Source of the DNA: Larix kaempferi
Taxonomy: Eukaryota; Streptophyta; Pinopsida; Pinales; Pinaceae
DNA: 64,000 bases
NCBI GenBank assembly: GCA_027924585.1
Contig: BSBM01002098.1
Coordinates: 7,787,001-7,851,000 of the forward strand
Direction of reading: 5' to 3'
Position 1 is the first letter of the stretch, and each line of letters begins with the position of its first letter. Shown here in pieces: positions 1 through 16,171 of the stretch. Below the pieces are notes generated by a model, which did not search any database, was not told the DNA's origin, and was given only the letters and a program-made list of their open reading frames with translations. The translations under genes were made by a program, and so were the position numbers.

Positions 1-171
1 AATAGGAAGTATGACAATAGGTGGGGGGGATTCATAATTGTGCTTCTCAATAGCATCAAGCACCCAACCCACAATACCATCACCACCACAAACAAGAACT
101 CTAAAGTGTGGCATTTGGTCCAACAATGCCAAACCCATCTCAAGTCCCTGTTTAGAGCTCAGCTCAAACAC
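1..171 (-). CDS. DGK: Diacylglycerol kinase exon (partial, runs off left edge)
   Basis: Read on the minus strand, 171 down to 1 gives 57 open codons containing [33 protein letters not shown] and SPPPIVILP. This is the start of the catalytic domain of plant cluster I (DGK1/2-type) diacylglycerol kinases, which phosphorylate diacylglycerol to phosphatidic acid at membranes. A good acceptor (TTACAACCAG) ends at 172, so this is an internal exon and the gene continues past position 1. Two oddities: the glycine-rich ATP loop reads GGDGI where the family has GGDGT, and ILP is followed by I rather than the usual A or L. Both fit a single C-to-T change, so this may be a decaying copy. I could not find the upstream exons. 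Confidence 0.8.
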   Translation of the reverse strand, partial: MFELSSKQGLEMGLALLDQMPHFRVLVCGGDGIVGWVLDAIEKHNYESPPPIVILPI

Positions 172-1184
172 CTGGTTGTAACAATAAAACCAATAACATT
201 GTTTACAGATCTTATATATAAAAGATCACTTTCATGCTAAAAACCTTTATAACATTTACTTTGCAAAATGCCTCACTCCTTTTGGCACAAAACATTTAAT
301 AATATGCATACTCAACAACAGTAACATACACTAGAAAATGTCAAACTATCATGAAGTCAAATCTAGCAGCAAAAGAATAAAAAACAGGAAAAGAGATGAG
401 CAAATGCACAAGGCATTTTTAACCTATGTTTTGGACTACATCATAAGATAATGAAGAATAAGCACAGTAAAATTATTTACATAAGTTATATTAGAGCCAG
501 GACATTGTAAGATGAGGTGTGTGTTTATAACACTGGTCTAACATAAACTTCCAATAAATAATTGGCCCCAGTTTTTCTCCCATCATTATAGACTCCGTCA
601 ATACATTTCATCACCAAACACAAATAAAATGATTTCATATCATTTCCTTAATTCCATTTATCTTATGTTAGTTTCTAGATAATTACAAATACCACTATAT
701 TACTTTATATCGCCCTAGCAATATTTCAATATGTTGTGTTATTTTTATAAGCTAATGCAAAGTTTACAAAAGCTGACTTTTACAAAAGGGAAGGCAGACA
801 GGCAGGCAGGCACACTTGCAACTCTCTTTTAACTATGGTGATATGTGTACATATGCATTACTAACAAGGTCAGGCATGTACATTGTAAATTTAACAAGAT
901 GTAAAGCAAGGTCTTTCCTTATAAAACTAGATCAGTCAATGAAAAACAATCTGGGTAGTGTGACCCATTAAGTCTCTTGAGCCATGTGGCCTGATAGATG
1001 ACATCATTTGAAGAGAATAATCAGGAGAACATGGTGAAAAACAATTGGGCTAATGTGCCCTACTACGTCTCTTACCCATCCTTAACCACTACTAAGAGGC
1101 CTGCACCCTAACACGTGACATCTTCCGCAAAGAAATAATCAGGATAATATCATAACTTTCTACTTACCTGGGTTTCAGTCTCTT
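172..1184. other. No gene seen; probable DGK intron or flank
   Basis: This AT-rich stretch has no supportable coding segment. It lies just 5' of the diacylglycerol kinase exon, so it is plausibly intron. A short GCAG-type repeat occurs near 793-812. Confidence 0.4.
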
Positions 1185-1595
1185 CTAAATATCATATCCC
1201 GAAAGTGAAGGTTTCCCTATGAGAACCTTAGAGAGAATATACCTCAACCCAAACAGGCTTTGAAGATATTGGATGTTAGGGGTCACAATTCTGTCTATAT
1301 TACTGTTAAGATATGTGGGGTTTTTGCCTATGACATTTCCCAGGTCCTTTCCAGTGAAACCCAATGCCTTTAGAAACTCAATCTTGGTCTTCAACTCTGA
1401 GAGAAAGAATAGAGTCACAGACTATTTTTTGACAATGATCTTCCTTACCTGATCTTTGTTGACTCCTGATTCTCTCAGCAGCTGGACTGCTTATTGGGCT
1501 GTTTGGGCAGATTTTAATCTGAATAGGACTGGCTTTTTTCAATGACATTTGATACTTCAGGCTGAGACAACCCACATTCGTGATCAAGACATATG
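1185..1595 (-). pseudogene. mTERF: Broken mTERF-domain gene fragment
   Basis: Minus-strand segments read CGLSQPEVSNVIEKS, LLRESGVNKDQVRKIIV, LKTKIEFLKALGFTGKDL and IDRIVTPNIQYLQSLFG. This is the spacing and consensus of plant mTERF repeats (leucine-rich helical repeats, nucleic-acid-binding proteins of plastids and mitochondria). The frame holds at least two in-frame stops (in the stretches after SAQTAQ and after KIIVKK) and a frameshift after the first repeat. It ends at a stop at 1185, well short of a normal 300-600 residue protein. Plant mTERF families are large and mostly intronless, so an old duplicate or retrocopy is likely. Confidence 0.7.
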
Positions 1596-2441
1596 GGATA
1601 TTTTTATTAGGTAAGAGTGTGACTGTCCTCTGCTTGTGAAAGGAAATGACAGTTTCAACAAGCTTTGGGGAAATGGTTATTGCAGTTTTGTAGGGAGAAT
1701 GTGGTGAGGATGAGAAGAGGATAAATACTTGTTGAACAACGTTTCTCTAAAGATGCCCATTTCTCGCAGGCAGATGTGGAAGATAGGGGAATGTGTATGC
1801 ACCATGTTGGTTGCAAATACTCATGATGTAGACCCAAACCCATAAAATAAAAATACAGCAAAACATGAAATAATTGGCAAAAAGCCTATCGAACTGATGA
1901 TTCACTAGATAACAATATATAACAACTTTCCATGGAATTTGCATTGAAACCTGTAAAAAGAATGGAAACAAATTACCCAAGATATTCAAGGGTGGGAATT
2001 TAAAGATTCAACACGAACGTAAGGGGCAAAAGACATTATAAATACTCTTACAAGTCAAGGCGAATCCAAAAAAATCTCTGAAAATTTGAGGGCCAATTGG
2101 GAAAATTCTACCAATATTCTGAAAATTGCAGGGCAATCTGACAAACTCTAGCAAATGAATATATTGGTAAACACAAGAAAATGAATATATACCAGTCAAA
2201 CACCCTTTCATCGGAAACCAGTAGAATAATCACATAGATGGTCAAATACTAACTTTAAAGATTGAACATACAAGTAATACTGGGCATAAGTCATAGTACA
2301 GGTCCATAGGATAGGGGATAGTTTAGTGAAGAAATCGTTTATTTAGCAGGGACTGTAGGAACCCATTCTCTTCTAAGTAACAGGACGTGATCATCCAACA
2401 ACCTCACCCTTACTCTACAATCTATAAAGACTTACTTAGAT
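1596..2441. other. No gene seen
   Basis: AT-rich sequence. Open frames on the minus strand are short and match no family that I recognise. Confidence 0.4.
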
Positions 2442-2723
2442 TTAAAGCATTGGATCATAATTACTTGACATGATGAAAACCATCGATTTAGCTACATAAA
2501 ACATATAGTTCCAGACCCTGTGGATGGAAATGCCTCCGAACCTCTCCAAACAAGGGTACAATGAATACTCTGTTTCGGTTGCTAACTCCTTCAAAAATAA
2601 TTCTTCAAACAACACATATTGGGGGTGAATGCAACCATACCTTCGATTTACATGAAATATAAAGGGCGAACTAGACGCTTCAAAGCTCTTCTGCTGGAAA
2701 TCGGGGGCGATTGAAGGATTCAT
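2442..2723 (-). CDS. Unrecognised 93-codon ORF, possibly a first exon
   Basis: The minus-strand ORF starts MNPSIAPDFQQKSF. The surrounding 2640-2830 is less AT-rich than its flanks and repeats the word CGCCC/GGGCG several times. A plausible donor (AAATCGAAG/GTATGG) lies inside it near 2640, so it could be a 5' exon. I recognise no domain, and chance cannot be excluded. Confidence 0.15.
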   Translation of the reverse strand: MNPSIAPDFQQKSFEASSSPFIFHVNRRYGCIHPQYVLFEELFLKELATETEYSLYPCLERFGGISIHRVWNYMFYVAKSMVFIMSSNYDPML

Positions 2724-2829
2724 GGAAGAATTAGCAGGATATCGGGGGCGAATTGAGGATTTCTAGTGAATTTGGAAGGGCGATATCGTTATTTGTTCAT
2801 CAATAAGCCTAGGCGAATGGTTTGGTAAA

Positions 2830-5800
2830 TATTATTTTTTAAATAAATGTGGGATGAATTTATTGAAATTTTAAAAATCATTCCATATAAAAAATTTGCT
2901 CAACAAATATTTTAAACCCCTCTAATTTCGCCCATGGGCTAAATTTCGCCCCTAAAGTTATCCCTGGTAGCATCTTCCCACTAAGGTTGCATGACCTCTA
3001 CAACAACCCATGTTGCTTTACAAAACCTTGGCATCCTTCATGACCCTCTCCAATCAATGCTCTCACATCCAACATTTTTGCATCTTCATATGACCATGAC
3101 ACTACCCTAAAAAATTGAGTGCAACATGTTGAAACTTGGGCGACCTCATTCCATCCATTTCTCATCCTACCCACAACTGTATGGTTGTCATATAAGCACA
3201 ATAATTGATGGAATGGAGGATGATCCTCTTATGTAAACTTTATACCGATGCTGCAACCTTTACACGGCATTTTAGAAGGTGTAGGTACCATAATTCATTT
3301 GAAATGTTTTTATATCATCTCAAATGGTTTTTTTTACATGGCATTTTAGAAGGTGTACCATAATTCATTTGAAAGGTTTTTATGTCATCTCAAATGGGTT
3401 TTTAGTGGAATCCCATTTTGCTTCCTTCTTTGGGAGACATCGTGAAGTGAAGATCTGTAGGTGTTTGCCATAGCAAGGCCACACATACCTTAAGTTTCAA
3501 TGAGCATTTTCTCACTCCTTGGGATATAATAGAATGAGTTCCATACATCAATGGAAATACCTCTTTGATAGCTCAAATGGGTCTTCCATGGAATATTATT
3601 TTATTGCATGTGGCAAAAGTTATGAGTATATTTATATAAGCAAGATGTTGAATGCCCCCAAAATCATGAATTTTCGATATGATTTTTAAATTTTTGGATT
3701 TATCCTATTGTAATTTGTTTATTTTACCCATGTAATTTATTGGGCATCTAAAGTACTTAGACATTATAATTTGAGACCAAGAGAAATATTGTCATTGTTA
3801 GCTTGGTTATGGATCATCCACAGAACCAAAGTTTCGAGTAATGACACAATACCTTTATTTTCATTGGCAATTGGCATTGTAAGAATGTTAGTAATGATGA
3901 TTTCTTTTTCATTTTCTAAAGGGGAAGGATTGATCTGAATCTTAGGGGGGCTTATAGTCTAATTTCAATGTAAAAGTCATAAATTCATGTTTTTATTAAA
4001 TATAAAAGAGAACATGATGGCCATATAGTTTACGAAAGCAATCTCAATCAAAGTTGACTTTGCTAAGAAGACACCTTACAAAAAAAGCAATATGAAGATA
4101 GTTAAGGTAGAGAAGAACAGGTCCTAAAATTGGTTTCATTTCATGTAGTGGTTCCTCTTAATAGAATCATTCCTCTCTCTCTCTCTCTCATATTTATGTG
4201 GCGTATTTCATTCATTCATTTTCATCCATGTTCCTTTTAATAATTTTGGAATATTTGAATTTTTTTCTCTTCTTTTCTCTTGGTATTCAAACCTTTTGGA
4301 TCTTAGCCCTCAAGATCCGGATTAGTTTCAATTACCACAATTGATATGAGTGATTTGGTTGATAGAGCTATATACGAAGCATAAACAGAGACAACAAAAG
4401 AGTGTGATACACACCTAGAGCAACGACCTTTTTTCAAGATGTATACAAGAAGTGTGTTTACTTTATGCTAGTATCGATGGCTTGCCACAAGTGGGTGGCT
4501 AGGGGTGCTTCTTTCTTTGGCTTGATATGATCTTAGTATAGTGGTTTATGTACAACAAACCATCTAAAATCCAAATGTTGATTGAATGGAGCCTAGAAGA
4601 CTTCTCAAAAATGAAACTCGAGAACATGTTGATATGATAGCCATGCCCACTAGGCTAAATAGGGTTACGTGTGAGGGATAGGCATGCATGCATGTGCCCT
4701 ACTTTTTATTAGAAATATATTTTCTATCATAAGAAAGTATTTGTTTATATATGCTCAACAATAGATTTGGATCATCGAGTTATATATAATTTTCCTTTGA
4801 CTTCACATCTGTAAGATCATTCACAGTCGATATTCCATCTACTATGTGTTTGCAAATAAAGATGACCATAGTCATTAACAAAACATGAGGATGATAAAAT
4901 CCATTCAATGTCACCTTCATTTGAGCAACATAACTAGAAAACACTATGATTCAACTTAGGTCCATGTCAACAGAATGTTATATGCGTTAACAAATAACAA
5001 TAGTAGGCAAGGTGTTAATCGTATAGTCAAGGTGTTAATCGTATAGCCCCCCTTGCTAGCCTGCTTGCTAGTTATTTGGCCATTAGTTAACTTGAGCACC
5101 GCATAACAATGCAAAATTCTAACACTTAGCCAATAACGAAACATGAGGGACAAAAGGTGTATCCCTTGTTTTACTAGTAGATCAAGACATATTATAATAT
5201 CTACTTATGCTAGAATGTATACTTCCTTGACAACTAGCCCGAGGAGTTTGGTTAGCAAATAGGTCTATAGCCATTAGTCGTAACTATAACACCTTAGCAC
5301 ATGACTAATAATTCTTAGCACATGACTAATAATTGTGTTTTCCCTAAGTCTATATCAACTTAAAGGAGACACTTGTTGCTGTGCACCTTCAATGTTATTA
5401 ACGTAAGTGTCATAGTTTGGGAGCTTTTGTCCCTAGGAAATTTTTGTGGTGGGATACAACTTGGCATCCTCATAACTTTTTGAGGGTGCCAATAAAAAAA
5501 ATGTTCATATGTGAAGACCACATGAGCTTAATTTGTGATCTTTTATTTTAATTATTTCAATATTTAAGTGTATCGAGTAATTATGGGGATCTTTAATTTT
5601 TAAATTTTGATATTATAAGCTAGTATTTGAAATGAGATGCTTTATTAACGATAAAGAATAAAGTATATTGTAAGAGGTGAGAGGATGGTATTAGTATGGT
5701 AAATGTGGAAATGTGTAAAGGCTCTTCTATGTATTTTTTTTTTAATTTTAGATTTGAGAATGGCTTTAGGGAATAATTTTGGAAAGTTTTATTTTAAGAT

Positions 5801-6277
5801 TTGAGAATGCCTTTATGAAATAAGTTTGGAAATAATATGAAGGGGGAGGGCATTGGGCCAGACTTCAGATTCTTCAGATTTAATGATTAAGGTAGTTTTA
5901 TCATTTTGATCACTTTTGTGAAGAGAATCTCACTTTTTGTAATAATTGAATTTTGATGGAAATTAAGATAATATGACATTTTTAATAATTTATTTATTTT
6001 TCTAACTTTTTGTGACAAATTCTTTTTATATTATTTAAGAAAGAAAAAAGATCTCATATTTCTCACAAAATCTTAAGCAAAGATTTCATATTTTTTTTAA
6101 TTTTTTATTATATTTACATTATAAAATTATAAAGTGTTTTAACAAAATAATTATTATTATTAATTTTAAATTAACTAAATTGTGATGAAATAATTCAAAC
6201 AACTTCCTTAAATTTTTATTTGAAAATTTACTATTAATGTTTACAAATTTATTAGGTTTGTGAAGAGGTTAAAGTGC
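2830..6277. other. Gene-free AT-rich DNA with small tandem duplications
   Basis: No gene seen. It contains a roughly 70-bp duplication at 3260-3402 (core GGCATTTTAGAAGGTGTA), a CT microsatellite near 4168-4189, a 20-bp tandem duplication at 5008-5046 (CAAGGTGTTAATCGTATAGT) and a short duplication of TTAGCACATGACTAATAAT near 5294-5332. Confidence 0.6.
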
Positions 6278-6432
6278 AACTAAAAATAGTATTTGGTCTC
6301 ATACATGAGATTATGCTTAGATGTTACTAAAAAAACACATAATTCTATTTGAGGTAACTAAAAATAATATTTGGTCTCATGCATAAGATTATGCTTAGAT
6401 GTTACTAAAAAACACATGATTCCATTTGAGGT
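6278..6432. repeat. 78-bp tandem duplication
   Basis: Two adjacent diverged copies, 6278-6355 and 6356-6432, each run from AACTAAAAATA to TTTGAGGTA and share GATTATGCTTAGATGTTACT. Confidence 0.85.
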
Positions 6433-9400
6433 AGCTTTAATTATGACTACACAATGTATTGGCTTTCTTGTTGATATATCTAGGCTGAAACAACTGTTTA
6501 TAAAACCTAATTTTTTTTTGAGAAATCATAATGGGAAACCCAAAAACATATTGGATCCCTATATTTGATGTTGAGGTCATTTAAATGGCGTGAACATATG
6601 AAGATCCCCAACACTTTACCCTGGGATCATTTAAATGACGTGATTTTCCTTGAATAAAGACGACAAATAAACTCATATTAAAAAATAATACGTCATAATA
6701 ACTGTCTCTATTAATAATAGACATATTAGTTAAAATAAGTTTTACTGGTTTAATAACTCCCCTAATTAAATTTCGAAATTACGCTGATATACAACTTTTT
6801 TGAAAAGATGCTGTTTTTCGTTGGTTAAAAGAATAAGTTTCGTGTTCAGAAAGCACATATCTAAATAGCCGAGCCGTACTTCAGCAACTGGAAACACTGT
6901 TTAAAGTCTTTTAGTTGCTTTTAACTTCCCACTTCCCAGTCTCTCTCGGAGTGACATTACGCATTCTTTTCTACTGCGCCTCTTTTAAATTCCTTGCTGT
7001 CCAAGATTCCCTTGGTCTCCTTTGAGAAAGATACGGCGCATTAAATTTTCGAAGGTCTCTTTTCACATTTCAGGGGGATCAGGCTTCAGGTTTCAGCAGT
7101 GCTGTGGCCCTCCCCTATTTTTTCGCCTTCCCCTAAAATGTTGCAGATCTCAATTTACCATACAAAAATTAAAATGGGTTTATGCAAATTTCAGTTTACG
7201 ACATAAAAAACAAAATGATTTTGATAATGAGTATACATCAAGAGGATTATGCACTTTTCCAGCAATTGATATATAAAATGAGATATATACTCATATCCAA
7301 AATATATTAATTATGGGAAGAGTACATGCCCAGGAAATGGAGGTTTTCTCAATCAGTTTAGGGTTTCACATTTAAGATTTTGAGATTTTGAAAGCATAAT
7401 TGATAAAGAGAGCTGGATGTTGAAAATGAGGATGACAGATTTATTATTTAAGAGTCTATACTATTTACCAGTCTACTTCATTATTTGTCGCAGTTGTTTT
7501 GTTTTTGCCATAATGGATAATATTAATCTGTTCTTGGGTAGTTGTTTTGTTTTTTCCATAATAGATAATATTAATCTGTTCTTGGGCAGTTAATGGTTGT
7601 ATCATATTTAAAATCAATATTAACTGTATGTGTCAATTTAGTATTGAGCACATAAATAATCATACATCTTTATCAAATCATATCACAAAATTATTTGAAT
7701 TATCAAATCATATCTTAAAATTATTTGAATTATTAGATTATGTTTAAAAGGTTTTTGAATCATTAGATTATGTTTTAAACTTTTAATTGTTTAATATATA
7801 TTTCATATATTTAAATATTTTTATAAGCATTAGTATAGTTATGGGTTGGTGAATATTAATAGGTCACAAGTTAAATTAAATAAGCTATTTGTTACTACAT
7901 GTTATCTATGTATGAGTTACTAATTATCCATGCATCACTTACCAATTTTTTTTACATTTCTTTTTTTTACAATGTTTATTTTGAATTTTGAATGATTTTC
8001 ATAATAAAACATAAATAATAATAGACCTCAAATTCTAAGATATAAACACATATTAATATAAATATTAAAATATTTTTTTTTTAAATTTCATATATCAATT
8101 CTAAGTTGAATATTCATAATAAAGACACTTTGCTTCTTTCCACGAACATTCTGGAGTTTTGTAAACCAATCACTCTCGTCTTTCCCAATGCGATTTTTCG
8201 GGTTACAGTCAAATAAACTTACGGCGAGTAAACCGGAAATACTATTGGGAGCACGCTGCCGTCTACAGATTAGTTCTTAAGTCAGTGAGAAAACATTTCA
8301 CAGTTAGATGTGAAGGGGGTAATAGTTTGAAGAATAAGAATGTAACTTCACATTTTTATGTATGACTGGGGTTTAAATTTTAAGGAGATATTGACTGGTT
8401 GTGATAAGTTTACCTAGATGTTTAGATTTTTGTACCAGTTATTAATATAATTGATACGGATTTAAATTTTTGATGAAATATTGATTAGTTGTGATATGGG
8501 TTTTTATGCAAATTTAAAAGTGCTAATTTTTTTTAGAAGTTTAATCATATAATTTTGTGTTAGTGTTTTACACATGATCTCTCTCATAGCCTTTGCTTTG
8601 ATTAGTTTGGTATGATCCTATTTCAAAAAGTATATTATTGACCACCTTAAAGATGAAGATAGTGGAGAGAATGATAGAGAAGTTTCACATAAAAAGGGTC
8701 AAATGAAAGTGAGTGAAAAAAATGAAAGAGATTTCATATAAAAAAGATGAAATGAGAATGATTTGCAAGAAAAATGAGAAATAGATTTGAGATAAAAATA
8801 TGAAATGAGAATGATTGTGATTATGACAAACCTTCATTGTTCAACCCACTTCACATATACGTATATAAGTTACTAACTTACTATACTTATAAAAATTTAT
8901 ATCTGAGTTATTTAAACCATTACAAAAGTTTCACATGGTTTGTGTGAGGTTTAGTCTGTCACATACGTCTGAAAATATTTGTGAAGTCTTATGTACATGA
9001 AGTCTAACTTAGCTTCTCTATTGCTTGGATGTAAAATTTAATACAACTTTTACTTTAATAGAAAGGGTGAGAGGCAGGGCCGGCTATGGAGAATTTAAGA
9101 GAAACCTTGGTTTCAAGTATTTTTCGTGGTGGACATATCGTTTTTCCATCCAACATTAAGGCTAACCCCAACCTAGTCTAAAAAAATAAAAATAAAATTA
9201 CAAAAATTTTACAAAACTTCAAATTCCAAAACTGGAACTCTCTAATCACACATCTACAATCTTGTTAAGTGACAGGTTAATAATATACATTTAGAATCTT
9301 GTTAATTCACCAGTTAATAATATCTTTGACTGTTTTACCTTTAGATATCTATTCCGAGGTCTCATAGAAAAATTCATGATCATATTAAAGAAAATTAATT

Positions 9401-9458
9401 CTTGATATTATAAACGAAAATTCATACCGGATATGCCTCTGCATATTCATTGGAGTCA
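6433..9458. other. Gene-free region with two CpG-containing patches
   Basis: Mostly AT-rich. Two less AT-rich, CpG-containing patches stand out: about 6840-7130 (pyrimidine-rich, promoter or 5' UTR-like) and about 8125-8290, which includes a heat-shock-element-like GAACATTCTGGAG at 8144-8156. I find no convincing reading frame attached to either. A 48-bp tandem duplication sits at 7492-7589. Confidence 0.35.
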
Positions 9459-9464
9459 TTGACT
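9459..9464 (+). promoter_or_regulatory. W-box-like TTGACT upstream of GLR-1
   Basis: TTGACT matches the TTGAC core bound by WRKY factors and lies about 75 bp upstream of the TATA box. GLR-2 has the same core, inverted, at 41293-41298. A six-base match is weak evidence. Confidence 0.25.
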
Positions 9465-9533
9465 TATGTTGGTCAGAGTGAAAGTCACGCAATGAAAAAA
9501 CAGACTATAGACCTGATTGCATTGATTAAAGTC

Positions 9534-9542
9534 TATATATAA
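9534..9542 (+). promoter_or_regulatory. TATA box of GLR-1
   Basis: TATATATAA lies within AAAGTCTATATATAACGG, about 60 bp upstream of the ATG, which predicts a short leader of roughly 30 bp. The same AAAGTCTATA context precedes GLR-2, so the core promoter was duplicated with the gene. Confidence 0.7.
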
Positions 9543-9599
9543 CGGCAAACACACAAAGAGTAGAAGGGCTCATAATCAGAGAGGGAACTGCAAATCCAG

Positions 9600-13154
<3,555 letters not shown>

Positions 13155-14304
13155 TCCATTGAATTTCAGCAAGGATGACATGACACCAAAGACATCGCAT
13201 GTGTCGTGCGATATTTCTCGCTTTGTTTGACTGGAAATGGATAATTAATTGTACGCTTTGTGTTCTGTCATGAGTATTTTCTCTTTTTGTTAAGTGAAGC
13301 TTGTGTTGTATATACGACATCTGCCACTGTTCAGCGTATATTGTTGGGCAAAATTAGGTATAGTATATGCAAAATATAAAGTGCAATATAATCTGTTTAT
13401 TATAGGCAAAAGATCCTATGCAGATATTTATTAAACTATTATCACTTATAAAGTGAAAAAATTGAATGTTTTATTTTTAAATTCAGTGGAGAATTGAAAA
13501 AGTGCAATCTTATGGGCAATCTTAAATATAATTTTTTCTTTCAGTCTGCGAAATAAAAATACATTTCAGTCAAGCTAGCGAAATATTAGAGATGATAAAT
13601 ATTAGGAGCCATCTTTTTATTCATTGTCCATTCTTCAAGTAAATATGGAAAGATCTAGGGGTTAGTCTTTAAATTGAAAATTTGTGGAGAGCAGAATCTA
13701 TTGTGATGTGGTTGGAGCAGTTGGTTTAGAAGAGCTATTTTAAAGTGTGTTTTTTTGGCTTTAAGAACTTTATTAAAGTTTATTTGTGGGAAAATATAAA
13801 AGACTTACAGGTTTTTGGGGATTCTTCTTTAATGGTAGATTAGATGTAAGACATAAATAATAATTTAAAGAGGATAGGGAAACTTCATAGGGAAACTTTT
13901 TAAGGCTTTTCATAGAGCAAAATGAAGAGATATATATATTGTCAAAGACTGGAAAATTTATAACTTACACAAGGAACAACAATGGTGAAATTGATGAAAA
14001 GATGGAAGTAATTAACTTCATGTGAATAAATAAAACTGATTATTATTCCTATACTAAATTTTTGATACTAGTTTTTGTGAATTTAAAATTTTTGATAGTT
14101 TTTATTAACACTTGTAAACACTTTGATTCAGAAATGAAGAAGGGTGAGAACATAAAACATCTCATTTGATAGTTTTGATACATATGAAGGGCTATAACAA
14201 GCAGACATTTCAGTATCATACATTTTTCCTTACAAAATTATTGTAAGAGCCTTTGTAAGTTGTTAATTTAGTGCAACGTGTTTTGGTTTACTACCGAGTT
14301 AATA
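13155..14304. other. GLR-1 3' flank, no gene seen
   Basis: AT-rich. The 3' UTR must lie at its start, but no single polyadenylation signal stands out; an AATAAA occurs at 13552. Confidence 0.4.
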
Positions 14305-14490
14305 AGGATGAGTTTTTTTTAATGGAAAAAAAGATATATATTACTAAATGATTAGAGATAAATAATTATAAAAAAGTCATTTGATTTATTTCTTATTAGG
14401 ATGAGTTTTTTTTAATGGAAAAAAAGATATATATTACTAAATGATTAGAGATAAATAATTATAAAAAAGTCATTTGATTTATTTCTTATT
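14305..14490. repeat. Perfect 93-bp tandem duplication
   Basis: Copies at 14305-14397 and 14398-14490 agree at every base, including runs of eight T and seven A. This suggests a recent event or an assembly artefact. Confidence 0.95.
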
Positions 14491-15140
14491 AGTGAGAGAA
14501 TTATTGGTGAGAGAATTAATAATAGGAATATTGAAAGATAAAACTTAGCTAAATGATAAACCATTTAAATAAATTTACAAGTAATGTCTATCATTTAAAT
14601 CAATTTATAATTAATGTCTTCTCATTAGCATAGATTACCTGCAAACACTTTTTCTATTTTTATACTTTAAAAAAGGTTTGTACTTTGAGATATTTGATTC
14701 CTCTTTACTCATGGTAGATCTATAGATAAGATGGATCTATGTTGATATTTAGGCATAATAAATTTCACCCTTTCACTTTATCCTTTAAAATGGTAACTAA
14801 ACAAAGTAAATGAATATAATGGATCTTGAATTGACATATATACATCTTTGGTTTTAAGGTTAAGTTTAGGGTGGACATTGCAAAATTTTTGTTTACTTAA
14901 TATTTTATTAAAGTGCCACATGTCAACTCCAAGTTGAGCACAAAAAATAAGACCTTACCTTGAATGAAAAACTTGAGGAGAGGTTTGCACCTCGAGGGAT
15001 TTGATCCCTCTCAACCCATGGTAGACCCAGAGTTTAGATGGATGCATGTTGGTTCTTTAGACATGATCATGATTATGTATATGTATGTTTTCTAGATGAA
15101 TGTATCCTTTGAAATTTACTAAGTATCATCAACTATAATC
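14491..15140. other. No gene seen
   Basis: AT-rich sequence with no supportable reading frame or repeat family. Confidence 0.4.
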
Positions 15141-15408
15141 TATAATCTGTATTTCAATATAAAAACAAAATAGAACATTAAGAAATTTGAATGATTAGAA
15201 AAATGGAATAAGTGCAAAATAACAATGTTCAAGTGAATAATAACAATGTGATATGATGAAGATATTGAATAATCTATAATCTCTATTTCGATTAAAAAAA
15301 TAGATGTTCATTAAAAAATTTGAATGATTAGAAAGATGAATAAGTGCAAAGTAACAATGTCCAAGTGAATAATAACAATGTGATATGATGAAGATATTGA
15401 ATAGCCTA
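15141..15408. repeat. 134-bp tandem duplication
   Basis: Two diverged copies begin at 15141 and 15275. They share TTTGAATGATTAGAAA and the stretch ending GATATGATGAAGATATTGAA. Confidence 0.85.
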
Positions 15409-15529
15409 TACATTGCATAGTAATTGATCAACTAATCATAAATGTGGACATAGTAACGATCTCCCATCACGAACATCTCACATTTTAGTAATTGTGGACT
15501 TAAATGTAGACAATATGAGGGCCTTCGCA

Positions 15530-15890
15530 CGAAGTTGAGGGACCCTTTAGATGCAATCGTGCATTCGCAAAACGCGCGAGTATTCAGTAAAACCAAAACG
15601 CGCGAGCATTTCGTAGAACTAGGCATAGGTGGGCTCCGAGCTTGCCATGTCAGTTAACATGTAGGATAAGATTCCATAACGCGCGTGCGTTACGGATCAC
15701 TATAGCATGCACACGTTTTGGTTAATATAACAAAACAAAAAATAGTCCGCGGACCGCGACCTCTATTTGTTCACGGAAAAGCGGAACGCTCGAGCGATCA
15801 GAGCTTCCAAAAACGCATTGGAGAAGTGAAGGGAGGGAAAATTCGAAGAGGGAGGAGGGTGATTTTGTCTTGCAAGGAGGATTGGAAAGG
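15530..15890 (+). promoter_or_regulatory. CpG-rich patch, possible promoter/5' exon
   Basis: This 360-bp patch is rich in CpG in an otherwise CpG-poor window, with repeated AACGCGCGAG, ATAACGCGCGTGCGTTA (near-palindromic) and GTCCGCGGACCGCG. A purine-rich leader follows and ends at a good donor (GGAAAG/GTAGGC, near 15890). It lies about 1 kb upstream of the multi-exon pseudogene and could be its promoter or first exon. It could equally be the end of an unrecognised element. Confidence 0.35.
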
Positions 15891-16171
15891 TAGGCATCCA
15901 AACATTCATCATATCATCAATAAAAATATAAATTTTTGTGTTGCCCTAAATTAAAAATCCATGTAAATGAAATTCCAAAACTAAATTTTATAAAAATTGT
16001 TAATTAACAGGTGGCAATTCCTCCATATTATCAATCCCCTTAATGAATTTTGCATCCACCTATGCAATAAGGGATTTGAATCCCAACACTAAATTTTCTT
16101 CAATATTTTTCCCACATCTAAATTGCAAATTGGAAAAGAAAAAACATCCACCATTTGGCTAGGAGGAGGAA

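Noticed and set aside
9070-9090. hAT terminus (CAGGGCCGGC)
   Set aside because: A single ten-base match with no partner terminus or target duplication nearby.
15141-15408. CRISPR-like or regulatory repeat
   Set aside because: There are only two long, diverged tandem copies without spacers, in a plant nuclear context; it is a plain tandem duplication.
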